This document shows, piece after piece, positions 36,874 through 46,317 of a stretch of 64,000 nt of DNA. This DNA is from Candidatus Hydrogenedentota bacterium (GTDB lineage: Bacteria; Hydrogenedentota; Hydrogenedentia; Hydrogenedentales; SLHB01), in NCBI GenBank assembly GCA_029552745.1, contig JAKPDK010000169.1, forward strand, positions 61,672 to 125,671, in the 5' to 3' direction. A program made the translations under genes and the position numbers. How positions within the stretch are numbered: position 1 is the first letter of the stretch; each line of letters opens with the position of its first letter. The notes under the pieces are model-generated. The model saw only the letters and a program-made list of their open reading frames with translations. It was not told the origin of the DNA and searched no databases.

Positions 36874-37902
36874 TTAACCCAAGGGCAGACGTACCGGTTG
36901 TTTTTCTCGAGCGGAAAGGTCTGCGGCAAAACAGATCTCGTGGGTGAGATAGGCATCCGCCACGTTTACATGCGATTCCGTATTATTCAGAATGCAATCC
37001 ACCAAATGCCCCGCTTCTTTCAAAAAAGGATGATGGGATACATCCCCGCTGTCCGGTAATATCGTCGGCACTGTAGCCCATGTCGATTGTCCGGGGAATT
37101 TCGTCTTTGAATAGATCTGGTTGTTCCGAATTGTGCCGCGCGTTCCTACAAGATTGATATGGAACGTGTACGGCTGGATACACTCGATACAGGATGCGAC
37201 TTTGCCAACACGCCCATCACCAAATTGGCATACCAAACACAAAGTCGGGTCGTATTCATACTCCTTAAAGTCAGGTCCTTTGCCGAAAGTGGAATAGGCG
37301 CTCACTTCACGCACGGTGCCACCCATAAACCAACGTAAGGCGTCAACAGCATGACAACCGGCAGATAACAAGGAACTGACGCCTACCTCTTTTTTTACGT
37401 TCCATGCATACTGTTTGTACCAAGGGCCAATACCATGGAAATAATCCACCTCACCGAAAAATACATCCCCTATGGCACCATCAGCGAGCTGGATCTTGAT
37501 AATCTCGAAAAGGGGGTTCCACCGCAACACGAAACTGACCACGCTTTTCACACCCGCACGCGCCACAGCATCCCGGATGGCACGGGCATCCTCCAAGGTC
37601 GTCGCCATCGCTTTCTCTACGATGAGATGCTTGCCGGCTTGAGCGGCGGCAACCGCTACGGCTTTGTGAAGATTGGGCGGTGTGGCAACGCAGACGATGT
37701 CGATACCGTCCGCGGTAATCATCTTTTCGAAATCATTGAAGACGGAACAGCTTAACCCGTATTCGGAGGCTTTTGCCTTCGCTCCTTCCAAGGTGCGACT
37801 GCATAGCGCCCGCACTTCTGTTTCCGGTAACGTGGAAAAGGCGCGGATGTATTCTCCCGCTACCCAGCCGGTACCCACAATCCCTACACCGAGACGTGCC
37901 AT
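36874..37902 (-). CDS. Gfo/Idh/MocA-family oxidoreductase
   Basis: 342 residues. An N-terminal Rossmann domain (GVGIVGTGWVAGEY) is followed by VATPPNLHKAVAVAAAQAGKHLIVEKAMA, with the EK-x-MA catalytic-lysine motif, and a C-terminal substrate domain. It oxidises or reduces a sugar, inositol or related polyol with NAD(P). ATG 37902 is chosen because AAGGAGGAGG lies directly before it; the frame continues six codons upstream. It sits between the sugar isomerase homologue and the permease. Confidence 0.92.
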   Translation of the reverse strand: MARLGVGIVGTGWVAGEYIRAFSTLPETEVRALCSRTLEGAKAKASEYGLSCSVFNDFEKMITADGIDIVCVATPPNLHKAVAVAAAQAGKHLIVEKAMATTLEDARAIRDAVARAGVKSVVSFVLRWNPLFEIIKIQLADGAIGDVFFGEVDYFHGIGPWYKQYAWNVKKEVGVSSLLSAGCHAVDALRWFMGGTVREVSAYSTFGKGPDFKEYEYDPTLCLVCQFGDGRVGKVASCIECIQPYTFHINLVGTRGTIRNNQIYSKTKFPGQSTWATVPTILPDSGDVSHHPFLKEAGHLVDCILNNTESHVNVADAYLTHEICFAADLSAREKQPVRLPLG

Positions 37903-37964
37903 ATCCTCCTCCTTTCCCACACAGCAAAGCGCTGTCTACCGAAAACTTGGCCGGGGACATCCGA

Positions 37965-39383
37965 TTACTTATGCCAATAGATATCCCATCCGAGGTAATT
38001 TGCCGTTGCCTCGTAAATTGCCCGGGCGCACGTGCTATGGTTCACGGCAACATGGTGTTCGAATCCCCCGCGGCAGGCATATTCAAGCAAGCCTTGTAGA
38101 TTCGGGATCTCTGCAACTCCGTAACCACCAAACGTCTCAATGGGATCATCGGTAAACCTACCCTCGCCAAGATAGCCGGCAATTATTCCTTCAGTGTCGA
38201 CTGTCGATATGCGGAAATAGGTCATAGGACGGGCTTTGATACGTCCGACAACTGTACCAAAGGTGTTCTCTTTACCGACTGTGCCGGCGATGATTTCCTG
38301 GTAGTCCATGCGGAAGTCTTGGAAACAGCTCTTGGGTAAGTTGGAACAATGGAAACATACGCACTTATCGTCTTCATCGCCGTAGTTATTGTTCCAGTCA
38401 AGCAGGAAACTCGGCGTTTTAGATGCTAGAGCCAGGGCGTGCATAGCAACCGCACCGCACACATCCACTTCACAAGCGCTGGACTTCAAGGAGTCACTGC
38501 GCATACTCATCACCGTGCAAGGCACAACCCCGTAATACTCTTCCATCGAAGTCCAACATTGTACGGCAGAGATATCGAGTTCCATGGCTTTCATCCAATC
38601 ATCGATAACAATCGCGAGCTTTGCCATTTTTGTGATAGCTGCGGCGGGCACGCCCTTGACGGTCGTGTAATTTTGAATAGCTTGCACGCGTTCTTTGACC
38701 TTGGGATCGGAATCCTTCAAACGCTCCGCCCTGCCAAACGCCTCGGACAAATCCAGCGTCTCCACACTTATACCTGAATCTTCCAAGAGTTTTTCGCTGA
38801 ACCGCACGGTGTTAAAGGCGGCAGGTCTAGCGCCCAAGGCGCCAACGCGGCAATGCCGCAACCCTTTGACCACTCGACAAACCGAAGCGAAATATTCCAG
38901 TTCATTTTGAAAGGCTTCCGTTTCCGGGTCCATGGTATGTTTTGCCGTAAGCGTGAACGGAATCCCATACTGCACCAGATTATTACAGACGCTCATTTTC
39001 CCGCAGAAAGAATCCCGACGATGTGCGATGGTCATCTTCTTGGGGTCATCGTTCCAGGCATGAATGAACACGGGCACATTCAGGTCCGCCATTTTGAGGG
39101 TATCGGCTACTCCCCGTTCGTCTCCGAAATTTGGGAGCGTGACGATGACACCATCGATTTTGTCGCGGTTCTTCTTAAAAAGCTCCGCGCATTTCTTGGC
39201 ATCTTCCCACGTTTCCACGCTACCGAACTTTGTATCGTTTGGCGTCAACGCTACGACGTCATAGTGAAGCTTTTTAAGCAGCTTCAGAAGGCACTCGCGA
39301 CCTTCACGCGCCAACTCATCCGGGAAAAATCCGCGGTTCCCAACGATCAAACCGAATGTCTGCTTTGTGTTCTTTGTAGCCAT
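37965..39383 (-). CDS. L-fucose/L-arabinose isomerase-family protein
   Basis: About 472 residues of the isomerase fold shared by FucI and AraA. Seen: PVFIHAWNDDP in the N-terminal part, a conserved SMEEYYGVVPCTVMS loop near the middle, EVDVCGAVAMHALALAS, and a C-terminal HHVAVNHSTCARA stretch with His residues. FucI-type enzymes use a Glu/Asp/His metal site; the E of MEEYYG and the E of ACEVDVCG are likely ligands, with a His near VNH. The substrate is unknown and family members are diverse. ATG 39383 is chosen over 39428 because AAAGAGGG precedes it. Confidence 0.82.
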   Translation of the reverse strand: MATKNTKQTFGLIVGNRGFFPDELAREGRECLLKLLKKLHYDVVALTPNDTKFGSVETWEDAKKCAELFKKNRDKIDGVIVTLPNFGDERGVADTLKMADLNVPVFIHAWNDDPKKMTIAHRRDSFCGKMSVCNNLVQYGIPFTLTAKHTMDPETEAFQNELEYFASVCRVVKGLRHCRVGALGARPAAFNTVRFSEKLLEDSGISVETLDLSEAFGRAERLKDSDPKVKERVQAIQNYTTVKGVPAAAITKMAKLAIVIDDWMKAMELDISAVQCWTSMEEYYGVVPCTVMSMRSDSLKSSACEVDVCGAVAMHALALASKTPSFLLDWNNNYGDEDDKCVCFHCSNLPKSCFQDFRMDYQEIIAGTVGKENTFGTVVGRIKARPMTYFRISTVDTEGIIAGYLGEGRFTDDPIETFGGYGVAEIPNLQGLLEYACRGGFEHHVAVNHSTCARAIYEATANYLGWDIYWHK

Positions 39384-39467
39384 AGGAGTAACCCTCTTTC
39401 TGTCCGACATTTTTGTCCTCGTTGACATCGCCTATTTTAGTCACTAGCCCCCTAAGACGCAAGCGTA

Positions 39468-39860
39468 TGTATAAGTCCAGCTCCTTTGGGAATTTTCCAT
39501 TTTGGATAAGGAATTGAAGAGAGAAGCCCATGAAGGTTATTAAGGGAGAGGCAACGTCGCTAGCGATCATGGGTGCATCTGAGGTGCTTATGAGCTTTTC
39601 GATCGTTGTTTGGAAAAACGACCGTTTCTGCCCTGCGAGTTCCTCCGCTGTCCGCTGATCGCTGTCATTGCGAGGAGCCCCGAAGGGGCGACGTGGCAAT
39701 CCCCCTGGAAATTTGGGGATAACTCCGTCTCATGCCAACATCCTCTTGCTCTACGCGAGCAAGGGGATTGCTTCGTCGCTTCAAAGACTCGCTCCTCGCA
39801 ATGACAACCGCGGGGATGCAAGAAAAGAGGAGAAGTAGGGGCGAGGCATGCCTTGCCTCT
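39468..39860. mobile_element. MITE-like element copy 5 (right end eroded)
   Basis: Fills most of the gap between the isomerase homologue and the methyltransferase gene (39384-39950). The left end is TGTATAAGTCCAGCTCC, followed by TTTTGGATAAGGAATTGAAG. The palindromic core is 39664-39805. A GGGGCGAGGCATGCC hairpin at about 39837-39858 resembles one in copy 1. The right inverted repeat is not recognisable. Confidence 0.6.
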
Positions 39861-39950
39861 ACAGCGGTTACCGGGAGGCAAGAGGAATGCCAGCGCCTTG
39901 AACCTGTGCGACGCTCCCCGACATTGTGTAGACGGTTTAACCTGCAAGAA

Positions 39951-40496
39951 TTACCGAGAAGGACTGGAAAGGGCACCCCAGGAACGAAGGATCTCATAAA
40001 GTACTATCCCAAAGGCGGTTGCAACATTCATGGAGTTTTTGAACCCACACATTGGAATGCGTACGCAGCCATCACAACTCTGCCAAATTTCCGGCAGAAT
40101 CCCGGTGACTTCGTTCCCAAACATGATCGCCACAGGTTGTTGCCAAGGGTAGTCATACACGGACACGGCGGTAGGAGTGGTTTCTACCGCCAAGACAGGG
40201 ATACCTCTATCCCGGACGTGACGGATCGCATCTTCTGTCTTTTCAAAATAGGTCCACGGAACGTAGTCAAAAGCCCCGAGCGCCGTCTTGGCAAGCTTCG
40301 CGTTTGGTGGATGCGCAGTCATGCCACACAGATAAATGTGTTCCACTGCCCCGCCATCGGCCGTACGAAAGATGGAACCGGTGTTGAATGCACTTCGGAT
40401 GTTGTCCAAGATAACATGCACGGGGTTCCGCGGAGGTAAGTCAAGTTTGTCGCGCGGCACCATCCTGTAATGCGGTTCCAAGTCCTCAAAGCGCAT
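39951..40496 (-). CDS. SpoU/TrmH-family RNA methyltransferase
   Basis: 181 residues with the knotted SPOUT fold. Motif 1 is NIRSAFNTGSIFRTADG, motif 2 IMFGNEVTGI and motif 3 IPMCGFKNSMNVATAFGIVLYE. It should methylate a ribose 2'-OH in tRNA or rRNA with SAM; the target cannot be told. There is no N-terminal RNA-binding extension. ATG 40496 overlaps the upstream gene's stop (TGATG), showing translational coupling. Confidence 0.9.
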   Translation of the reverse strand: MRFEDLEPHYRMVPRDKLDLPPRNPVHVILDNIRSAFNTGSIFRTADGGAVEHIYLCGMTAHPPNAKLAKTALGAFDYVPWTYFEKTEDAIRHVRDRGIPVLAVETTPTAVSVYDYPWQQPVAIMFGNEVTGILPEIWQSCDGCVRIPMCGFKNSMNVATAFGIVLYEILRSWGALSSPSR

Positions 40497-43348
40497 CACG
40501 GGCTCGAATCACCCCCCGACACTACAGCCCCTTTGGCCTCTAAATCGCGCAGCCGCTGTTCCAACAACCTTTGGGGGCCTTCCTTGACGCGGAACTGCTC
40601 GTAACTCTGTCGCGCTGCGTCGATTTCCCCTTTCGCGGCACGTAGGTCACCCTCATACAGGTATAAGAAAGCATCATCCGGCGCCACTTCCAACGCCTGC
40701 TTAACCATCTCAAGCCCTTCATCGAACGACTCCCAACGGATGTGCAGTTCCGTTTTCTTCTCGACACACATACGCAGATAGTACCGGGACGTACGATCGT
40801 CAGGATCGATGCGAAGGGCTTCAATAAACTTCTGCTCGGGGTTGCCCACCGGTCCCGAGTAGAACGCCATAAGTCCGTCAAAAAAGATACGTCGCGCTTC
40901 CCGACGCCGCGCCAACGCCGCGACAGTTTGCTCTCTTTCGGCGAGTGACACGGGCAACCCACTCAACGGCACCTGCGACCTCTGCCAGAACGGCAGAATG
41001 GCTTGAAGACTGTCCGCAACGGTGTTCTGGAACATCAACTTCGGGGCTTCGAATTCAGCCCATGGCCGGTCATCCGTCATGATACGTCCGGTACCTGCAA
41101 ACGCATCCACGGCGGCTTTGTCCAGAAGGAAACTGGTAACAAGTTCTACCGGATCTTCCAACTCAACCTCGGCGAGGGCATCGCGTACTGGCGCCGCACG
41201 CAATCGTTCGCGAGCGGCTTCAAAATCTACCTGCAAAGGAACCTTGCTGCCGATTAGGAATAAATCCGCGTTGATAAACCAGGCAGTATACTCTGGGAAG
41301 ACGTCAGCAAACGTGCGAACAAGTGACTTGACAATTTCGGGATTGAGGCTATGCAGAGGGACCCATTGAGAGACGATACCCCGATCTGTCAGCCGCCGCA
41401 GGCATAGCTCGTAATATTCCTTCGTGTAAAACGTAGATACACCCGCCAGCGCAAGCGGCATGGGTTCAAACGTGATGAGGTCATATTGTTGTGAGGTGGT
41501 CAACAGATAATTGCGCCCGTCATCAATGATGAACCGCACTTTGGAATTTTCATGGACGTTCAGATTATCAACCGCAAACAGAGGCGAAACGTCAACGACG
41601 TCTTTGCTTATTTCAACAGCGTCAATATGTTCCACTGGTCCGATGCTCAACATGCCACAGGTGATCCCTGATCCGAAACACATAAGCAGGACGTTGCGGG
41701 GGGAGACTTCAAATAACAGGGGCAAGGCACCTTGGAAACGGTTCATTTTGACGCCCCGTTCGATGGAAGCGGTGGCTTGAACGCCGTTGATCCACAAGAC
41801 ACGGTTACTGCAAGGTGTCACAGCCTCCTCCTGCGACACGGCAACCGTCCCCTCAATTCCTTCTTGATATTTTATCAGACTATTGTCTTTGGGCATCCGA
41901 CTCACCGTAAGGGCTTTGCCCACGTCTCCGTGGGAAGCTTGGAACCCTATGCCCAACGCGGCGGCACCCACTACAACCACGAGGGCGATATAGACAGGCC
42001 GTTTCCCTGAGCCGACCAGCCCAGTGATCACGCCCACAAGACACACCAAGGCGCCCAGGACCAAAATGCCATAATGAGTGCCCAATAACGGGATGAGGAC
42101 AAAACCGCCCACGAGGGACCCTGCCAGCCCTCCCACCGTATTTGCCCCATATAAGATGCCGACGTCTCTTCCCCAGTGCCCTTTGAAACCGGCTGCGGCT
42201 TTGACCGCAAAGGGAAAGGACATACCAAATAGGAAGGTAGGGGCAAAAAGTATGGTGAATGAGAGAATGAACTTGGCTCGGGTCATGGCTTCCCACGTTC
42301 TACCGGCTTCGAACAGCATTTGTTCATATCGTTCGGGGGCATGGGCAAATAGCAATAAAGTCGCGATGCACCCTATCCCCGCCAAACTTTCCAACAAACC
42401 AAACCAAAAGACATGGCGTCGCGTGCGGTCAGCGGTCAGGGTGCCAATCATGCCTCCCAGGGCGAGCCCACTGAGTAACGCAGTCAACATGGTTGTAAAC
42501 GCGTACGTGGTACCCACTAGCACAATAACGAGCAACCGTGTCCACAAGACTTCCAGGGCTAACGCACAAAAACCGCAAACGGCATAGGCGAAAACTACCC
42601 ACGCCGCGTGAAGTGCCGGTGTTTCAACCTCGTTGCTGACGACTTCTGAGGCGGATGATTCGCCGGGTTTGTCCGTGTCCCATGCTCGGGACAATCTATG
42701 AAGAATCAACGCACCTACGCCGACCAAACAGTTGGCAACCGTTCCTATGAAGACTGACCGGGTGTATCCAAAACGCGCCAACAAAATGAAACCTGCCAGG
42801 GCGCACCCGGCAACGGCACCAAAAGTATTGGCGGTGTACAGTCCACCGACCCGTAGCGCTATGAGCCTTCTCGAGTGAGTGGCAAACTTCGACAGAAGAG
42901 GCAAGGTAGCCCCCATCAAAGTAGTGGGGACAAATAAGAACGCTAACGCCAAAACTCCTCTGAGTAAAATACCCACAGGACGCGAGAAAGAAAACATGCG
43001 GAGCAAAGTGCATACAAGACTTTCACCTAGCCCGACAAAGACGATAAAAGCCAGCGCCCAAAGTCCAATGATGATTTCAAACCACCCGTAGAGAGCAAGC
43101 GGAGATTTTGTGCGTTCTGACAGTCGGCCGCCCCAAAAACTTCCTACACCGAGCCCCAAAAAAAAGATAAAAAGAACCGTGCTGACCGCATAGGCTGTCG
43201 TGCCAAAAAGTAGCACCAGCTTTCTCGTCCATACTACTTGGTAGAGCAGGCCACACGCTCCGGAGACAACAAAAAAGAGCAGCAAAACAAAATAAAGTAT
43301 CCAACGTCTTACGCCGGAAGACGGCCTCATTGGTTCTTCTCTCGACAT
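40496..43348 (-). CDS. Membrane protein fused to spermidine-synthase-like domain and TPR tail
   Basis: About 950 residues. The first ~490 hold about 13-14 membrane helices in two halves (FVVSGACGLLYQVVWTRKL, then FCALALEVLWTRLLVIVLVGTTYAF). Residues ~500-750 are spermidine-synthase-like, with LLMCFGSGITCGM (SAM-binding loop), DAVEISKDVV, IDDGRNYLL and YDLITFEPMP. The C-terminal ~130 residues look like TPR helices. The usual D-x-x-DP catalytic Asp region reads FEPMP, so polyamine synthesis is doubtful. ATG 43348 is chosen because GGGAGGAG lies 9 bases upstream. The membrane half is MFS-like in hydropathy. Confidence 0.82.
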   Translation of the reverse strand: MSREEPMRPSSGVRRWILYFVLLLFFVVSGACGLLYQVVWTRKLVLLFGTTAYAVSTVLFIFFLGLGVGSFWGGRLSERTKSPLALYGWFEIIIGLWALAFIVFVGLGESLVCTLLRMFSFSRPVGILLRGVLALAFLFVPTTLMGATLPLLSKFATHSRRLIALRVGGLYTANTFGAVAGCALAGFILLARFGYTRSVFIGTVANCLVGVGALILHRLSRAWDTDKPGESSASEVVSNEVETPALHAAWVVFAYAVCGFCALALEVLWTRLLVIVLVGTTYAFTTMLTALLSGLALGGMIGTLTADRTRRHVFWFGLLESLAGIGCIATLLLFAHAPERYEQMLFEAGRTWEAMTRAKFILSFTILFAPTFLFGMSFPFAVKAAAGFKGHWGRDVGILYGANTVGGLAGSLVGGFVLIPLLGTHYGILVLGALVCLVGVITGLVGSGKRPVYIALVVVVGAAALGIGFQASHGDVGKALTVSRMPKDNSLIKYQEGIEGTVAVSQEEAVTPCSNRVLWINGVQATASIERGVKMNRFQGALPLLFEVSPRNVLLMCFGSGITCGMLSIGPVEHIDAVEISKDVVDVSPLFAVDNLNVHENSKVRFIIDDGRNYLLTTSQQYDLITFEPMPLALAGVSTFYTKEYYELCLRRLTDRGIVSQWVPLHSLNPEIVKSLVRTFADVFPEYTAWFINADLFLIGSKVPLQVDFEAARERLRAAPVRDALAEVELEDPVELVTSFLLDKAAVDAFAGTGRIMTDDRPWAEFEAPKLMFQNTVADSLQAILPFWQRSQVPLSGLPVSLAEREQTVAALARRREARRIFFDGLMAFYSGPVGNPEQKFIEALRIDPDDRTSRYYLRMCVEKKTELHIRWESFDEGLEMVKQALEVAPDDAFLYLYEGDLRAAKGEIDAARQSYEQFRVKEGPQRLLEQRLRDLEAKGAVVSGGDSSP

Positions 43349-43400
43349 CGGCAAAGACTCCTCCCGTTGTCCATTCATTATAATAGGATACTGCGTAGCT

Positions 43401-44468
43401 TTAGAACGCGCCCAGCACGGGCCTCAGCGCCTCGCGATGATCGGTGATCCAACGAACCACATCGACTATGATCGCCCGCGCGTCGTGCTCGGGCGCCCAT
43501 CCAGTAGCCGCAGTTATTCTGCTATGGTTGGTGAGGTACCAGCGAATATCCGCGGCACGCGTTTCGCATTCAGACATGATCGGAATGGACTTTCCACAAG
43601 CCTCTCGACAGTAAAGGGTCATCTCTTGAAGCGAGGCGTTTGCTGTTCGTCCCCCGCCCACGTTGAACACTTCGCCCGAAAGAGACTCAATGTCACGCAT
43701 CTCAATCTCGACAAGTCTCGTCAAGTCGTCTATGTGCAACATGTCACGTACTTGCTTGCCCGTCCCCCCATAGCCGATGTACGTCAGGCTTCCCTCGTAA
43801 ATATGACGTGCCGCCCAAAGGGCGACAACCCCCTGGTCCGTTTTCCCCATTTGCCACGGCCCGGCGATCAAACCGCACCGATTGATTATGCCTCGTAACC
43901 CATACGCGGCAAGATACTCCGCCATCATCAACTCGCCCGTGAGTTTCGTGGCGCCATACAAAGAGCGCACTCCCTGCAAAGGAAAATCTTCCGATATACC
44001 CGCGTGAGAAACACCGGTACCCACAAAACCTTGGGGAAGGTCGAACCGTGTCTCGCGTTCCTCGTAAGGCAGATCGTTGATGGCGCTGATAGGATAGACT
44101 CGACTCGTCGAAAGAAAGAGAATGGACGCATGGCAGCGTCTCGCCCACTCCAAACAATTCAACATACCGACCAGGTTCGTTTGAACAACGTTACATGGAC
44201 TGCCTGTATAGCCGGCAAGCACCGAAGGTTCTGCACTACACTCAAGAATCCAGTCCACCCGCCCCACATCTTCGAGGTCTTCCATGCAACGGACATCGCC
44301 GTGAACAAATTGAACACCGTGCTCGCGTAAACGCGCCAGATTCAGCTCGGAACCTCGTCGCTTCAAATTATCGAACGCGATGACCTCGTAATTCGCGCGG
44401 TTTCGCAGGGCTATCGCCAATGAAGAGCCCGCGAACCCCGCCCCTCCCGTGACCAACACCTTTTCCAT
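43401..44468 (-). CDS. NAD-dependent epimerase (CDP-paratose 2-epimerase-like)
   Basis: 355 residues. The NAD motif TGGAGFAGSSLA is near the N-terminus, with DNLKRRGSE after strand 2, and SLYGATKL carries the catalytic Tyr-x3-Lys. The sequence DNLKRRGSELNLARL resembles CDP-paratose/CDP-tyvelose 2-epimerases, which make 3,6-dideoxyhexoses for surface glycans. ATG 44468 is chosen because AAAGGGG lies 7 bases upstream. It starts 63 bases after the alkaline phosphatase stop and ends 53 bases before the fused membrane protein gene, all on the minus strand. Confidence 0.85.
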   Translation of the reverse strand: MEKVLVTGGAGFAGSSLAIALRNRANYEVIAFDNLKRRGSELNLARLREHGVQFVHGDVRCMEDLEDVGRVDWILECSAEPSVLAGYTGSPCNVVQTNLVGMLNCLEWARRCHASILFLSTSRVYPISAINDLPYEERETRFDLPQGFVGTGVSHAGISEDFPLQGVRSLYGATKLTGELMMAEYLAAYGLRGIINRCGLIAGPWQMGKTDQGVVALWAARHIYEGSLTYIGYGGTGKQVRDMLHIDDLTRLVEIEMRDIESLSGEVFNVGGGRTANASLQEMTLYCREACGKSIPIMSECETRAADIRWYLTNHSRITAATGWAPEHDARAIIVDVVRWITDHREALRPVLGAF

Positions 44469-44531
44469 GACAGAATGCCCCTTTGATTCCGCCCACACGT
44501 GCCACTGTCGAGATTTGCATTCGTCTTCGGC

Positions 44532-46085
44532 TTACTTGAGCCCCACGGATTCAGCCATAAGCTTGAAAATTTGCGTATTGTTGAGTATACGCGTTCCTGG
44601 ATATTCCGTGCCCGCGTACGAATCGATCAACGATGCATCCGCCCCCATACCGTAGAGACTCACCAGTTCGTTCGTGTGACCAAAAACGCCATACGTGACC
44701 TCGCCGTCGGGATAGGAAAAACCTTTGGACCCCTCACCTTCTTTCGCTGAAACCGATTCTTGACGAGGCAAATCGCCTTTACCCAGCCGCTTATCCGGAA
44801 CCAACCGCATGAAGCTGTTCGCATGGTCAGCAGTAACCAGCAACAGCGTGTTATCCCAATCTAGTGAATCTCCGGGTTTATCGATATACTCCTTGACGGC
44901 TTTCACCGCTTCGCTTAAATCCCAAACGGCACCAATCATCCAAGAATAGTGGTGGATGTGATTTGCCCAATCGATATCGCCTTGTTCGCACATCAAGAAA
45001 AACCCGCTTTCGTTTTCTTGCAGTACCGTAATGGCTGCCAGAGCCGCTTGGGCAAGCGTGGGGTTTTCAGTCGAACCCGGAACTACTTTGGGCGCGCCAG
45101 GGGAGTCCTCCGGTATGGCTGGATCAAAACAATTAAGAGCCCCGCCAAAAAGACCAAAAAGTTTCTTTTTCTCGGCGACGGCACGTTTCGCCCCTTCGGC
45201 AAGGGCCTCGCCGCCATTGACACCGGCTTGACGCTCCACAAAAACATACTCTGTGGAACTCTTCAGCGTATCGTATAGATTCTTGGACAAGTATCCTTTT
45301 TTCGGATTGAAATCTGGATTATCCCACAAAGGATGGCCTGCACCGATCACGACATCCGGTTTTGTCTCCTTGATGATCTCATCGGCAATACCCAGACCTT
45401 CGTACCCGCCTTTTCCTGTATAGACATTTCCCCGACTGACGTTATGAGCAACAAACACCGCCGGCGTGGCATGATTGAACGGCACGGTGGAAACCACCCC
45501 AATGGCAGCACCTTTCTCCGCGCGCATCCGTTCGGCAATCGTTGTTAGCTTCCCATCTTCTTTGGGCTCTGCCGTCCAGGAAATCCGCCCGTCCTCCGTT
45601 TTATGACCGGTCGCCATTGCCGTGCCCGAAGAAGCCGAGTCCGTAGCAGGCACCCCGGGCTTCCCCTCTGTGGTTCCGTAAGGGAAAAGCGGCGTCAAGA
45701 AATACGCCGGAGACCCACTCGTATCATGAGGAAACGGCTCTTTACCTCCCATCTGGGGATTATAGCCGACAAGAGGGTCGTAACTTTTCTCATCATAACG
45801 TGGGACGTTCAACCACCACGCGTAGGCGTCATACGTCGAGGTGTCCCAAGTGGCAACACACGCCTTATGCGGGAAGGAATGAAACGACAATTTCTCATCT
45901 TCCCCTGTTAAGTATCGGCTTGCGGCTATTTCATGCATTAATTGCATACCGTCACCGATGAAAAGGATGATGTGTTTCGTGGTGTGCTGCTGGGCGACCG
46001 CCGAAACACTTACCGCTAATACACACAGAGCAGCAAACAGTCCCCGGGACCCACGAAGCAAAGCAAAAGACTTGATGGTTTTCAT
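44532..46085 (-). CDS. Secreted alkaline phosphatase
   Basis: 517 residues. A signal peptide (residues 1 to ~31) ends AVAQQ. Seen: IILFIGDGMQ (metal-binding Asp), PATDSASSGTAMATGHKT with the phosphorylated Ser, CEQGDIDWANHIHHYSW (metal-binding Asp and His) and LLLVTADHANSF. It hydrolyses phosphate monoesters in the periplasm. The length is within the PhoA-family range. It is divergent from the cytochrome peroxidase gene over a 232-base gap that holds the only clear promoter region I see here. Confidence 0.92.
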   Translation of the reverse strand: MKTIKSFALLRGSRGLFAALCVLAVSVSAVAQQHTTKHIILFIGDGMQLMHEIAASRYLTGEDEKLSFHSFPHKACVATWDTSTYDAYAWWLNVPRYDEKSYDPLVGYNPQMGGKEPFPHDTSGSPAYFLTPLFPYGTTEGKPGVPATDSASSGTAMATGHKTEDGRISWTAEPKEDGKLTTIAERMRAEKGAAIGVVSTVPFNHATPAVFVAHNVSRGNVYTGKGGYEGLGIADEIIKETKPDVVIGAGHPLWDNPDFNPKKGYLSKNLYDTLKSSTEYVFVERQAGVNGGEALAEGAKRAVAEKKKLFGLFGGALNCFDPAIPEDSPGAPKVVPGSTENPTLAQAALAAITVLQENESGFFLMCEQGDIDWANHIHHYSWMIGAVWDLSEAVKAVKEYIDKPGDSLDWDNTLLLVTADHANSFMRLVPDKRLGKGDLPRQESVSAKEGEGSKGFSYPDGEVTYGVFGHTNELVSLYGMGADASLIDSYAGTEYPGTRILNNTQIFKLMAESVGLK

Positions 46086-46259
46086 GGTGTTCTTCCTTGT
46101 GTGAAAACAGCGCCAAGACTACCCTAAGAAACTACTACACTACAGCCAAAACTTCAAATTTTCTCGACTATATTGTGCTTATATTTTTCACGGAAGATGC
46201 GAGTCTTGTGAGCACTTTATGAGCAAAACGATTTGACACGCGAAAAACACAACTGCCGC

Positions 46260-46288
46260 TTGAAATTATTCCTAAAAAATACTAAATT
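46260..46288 (+). promoter_or_regulatory. Candidate sigma-70-like promoter of the cytochrome peroxidase gene
   Basis: TTGAAA (46260-46265), a 17-base spacer and TAAATT (46283-46288) lie about 30 bases upstream of the ATG. An AAAAAGGAG ribosome site follows at about 46302-46310. The spacer overlaps an inverted repeat. Confidence 0.4.
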
Positions 46289-46297
46289 GGAATCATT
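46264..46297. promoter_or_regulatory. Imperfect inverted repeat over the promoter
   Basis: AATTATTCC (46264-46272) and GGAATCATT (46289-46297) pair at eight of nine positions across a 16-base AT-rich spacer that contains the -10. This is a candidate operator for a redox or metal regulator; no known consensus was matched with certainty. Confidence 0.3.
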
Positions 46298-46317
46298 GTA
46301 CAAAAAGGAGACAAGCC

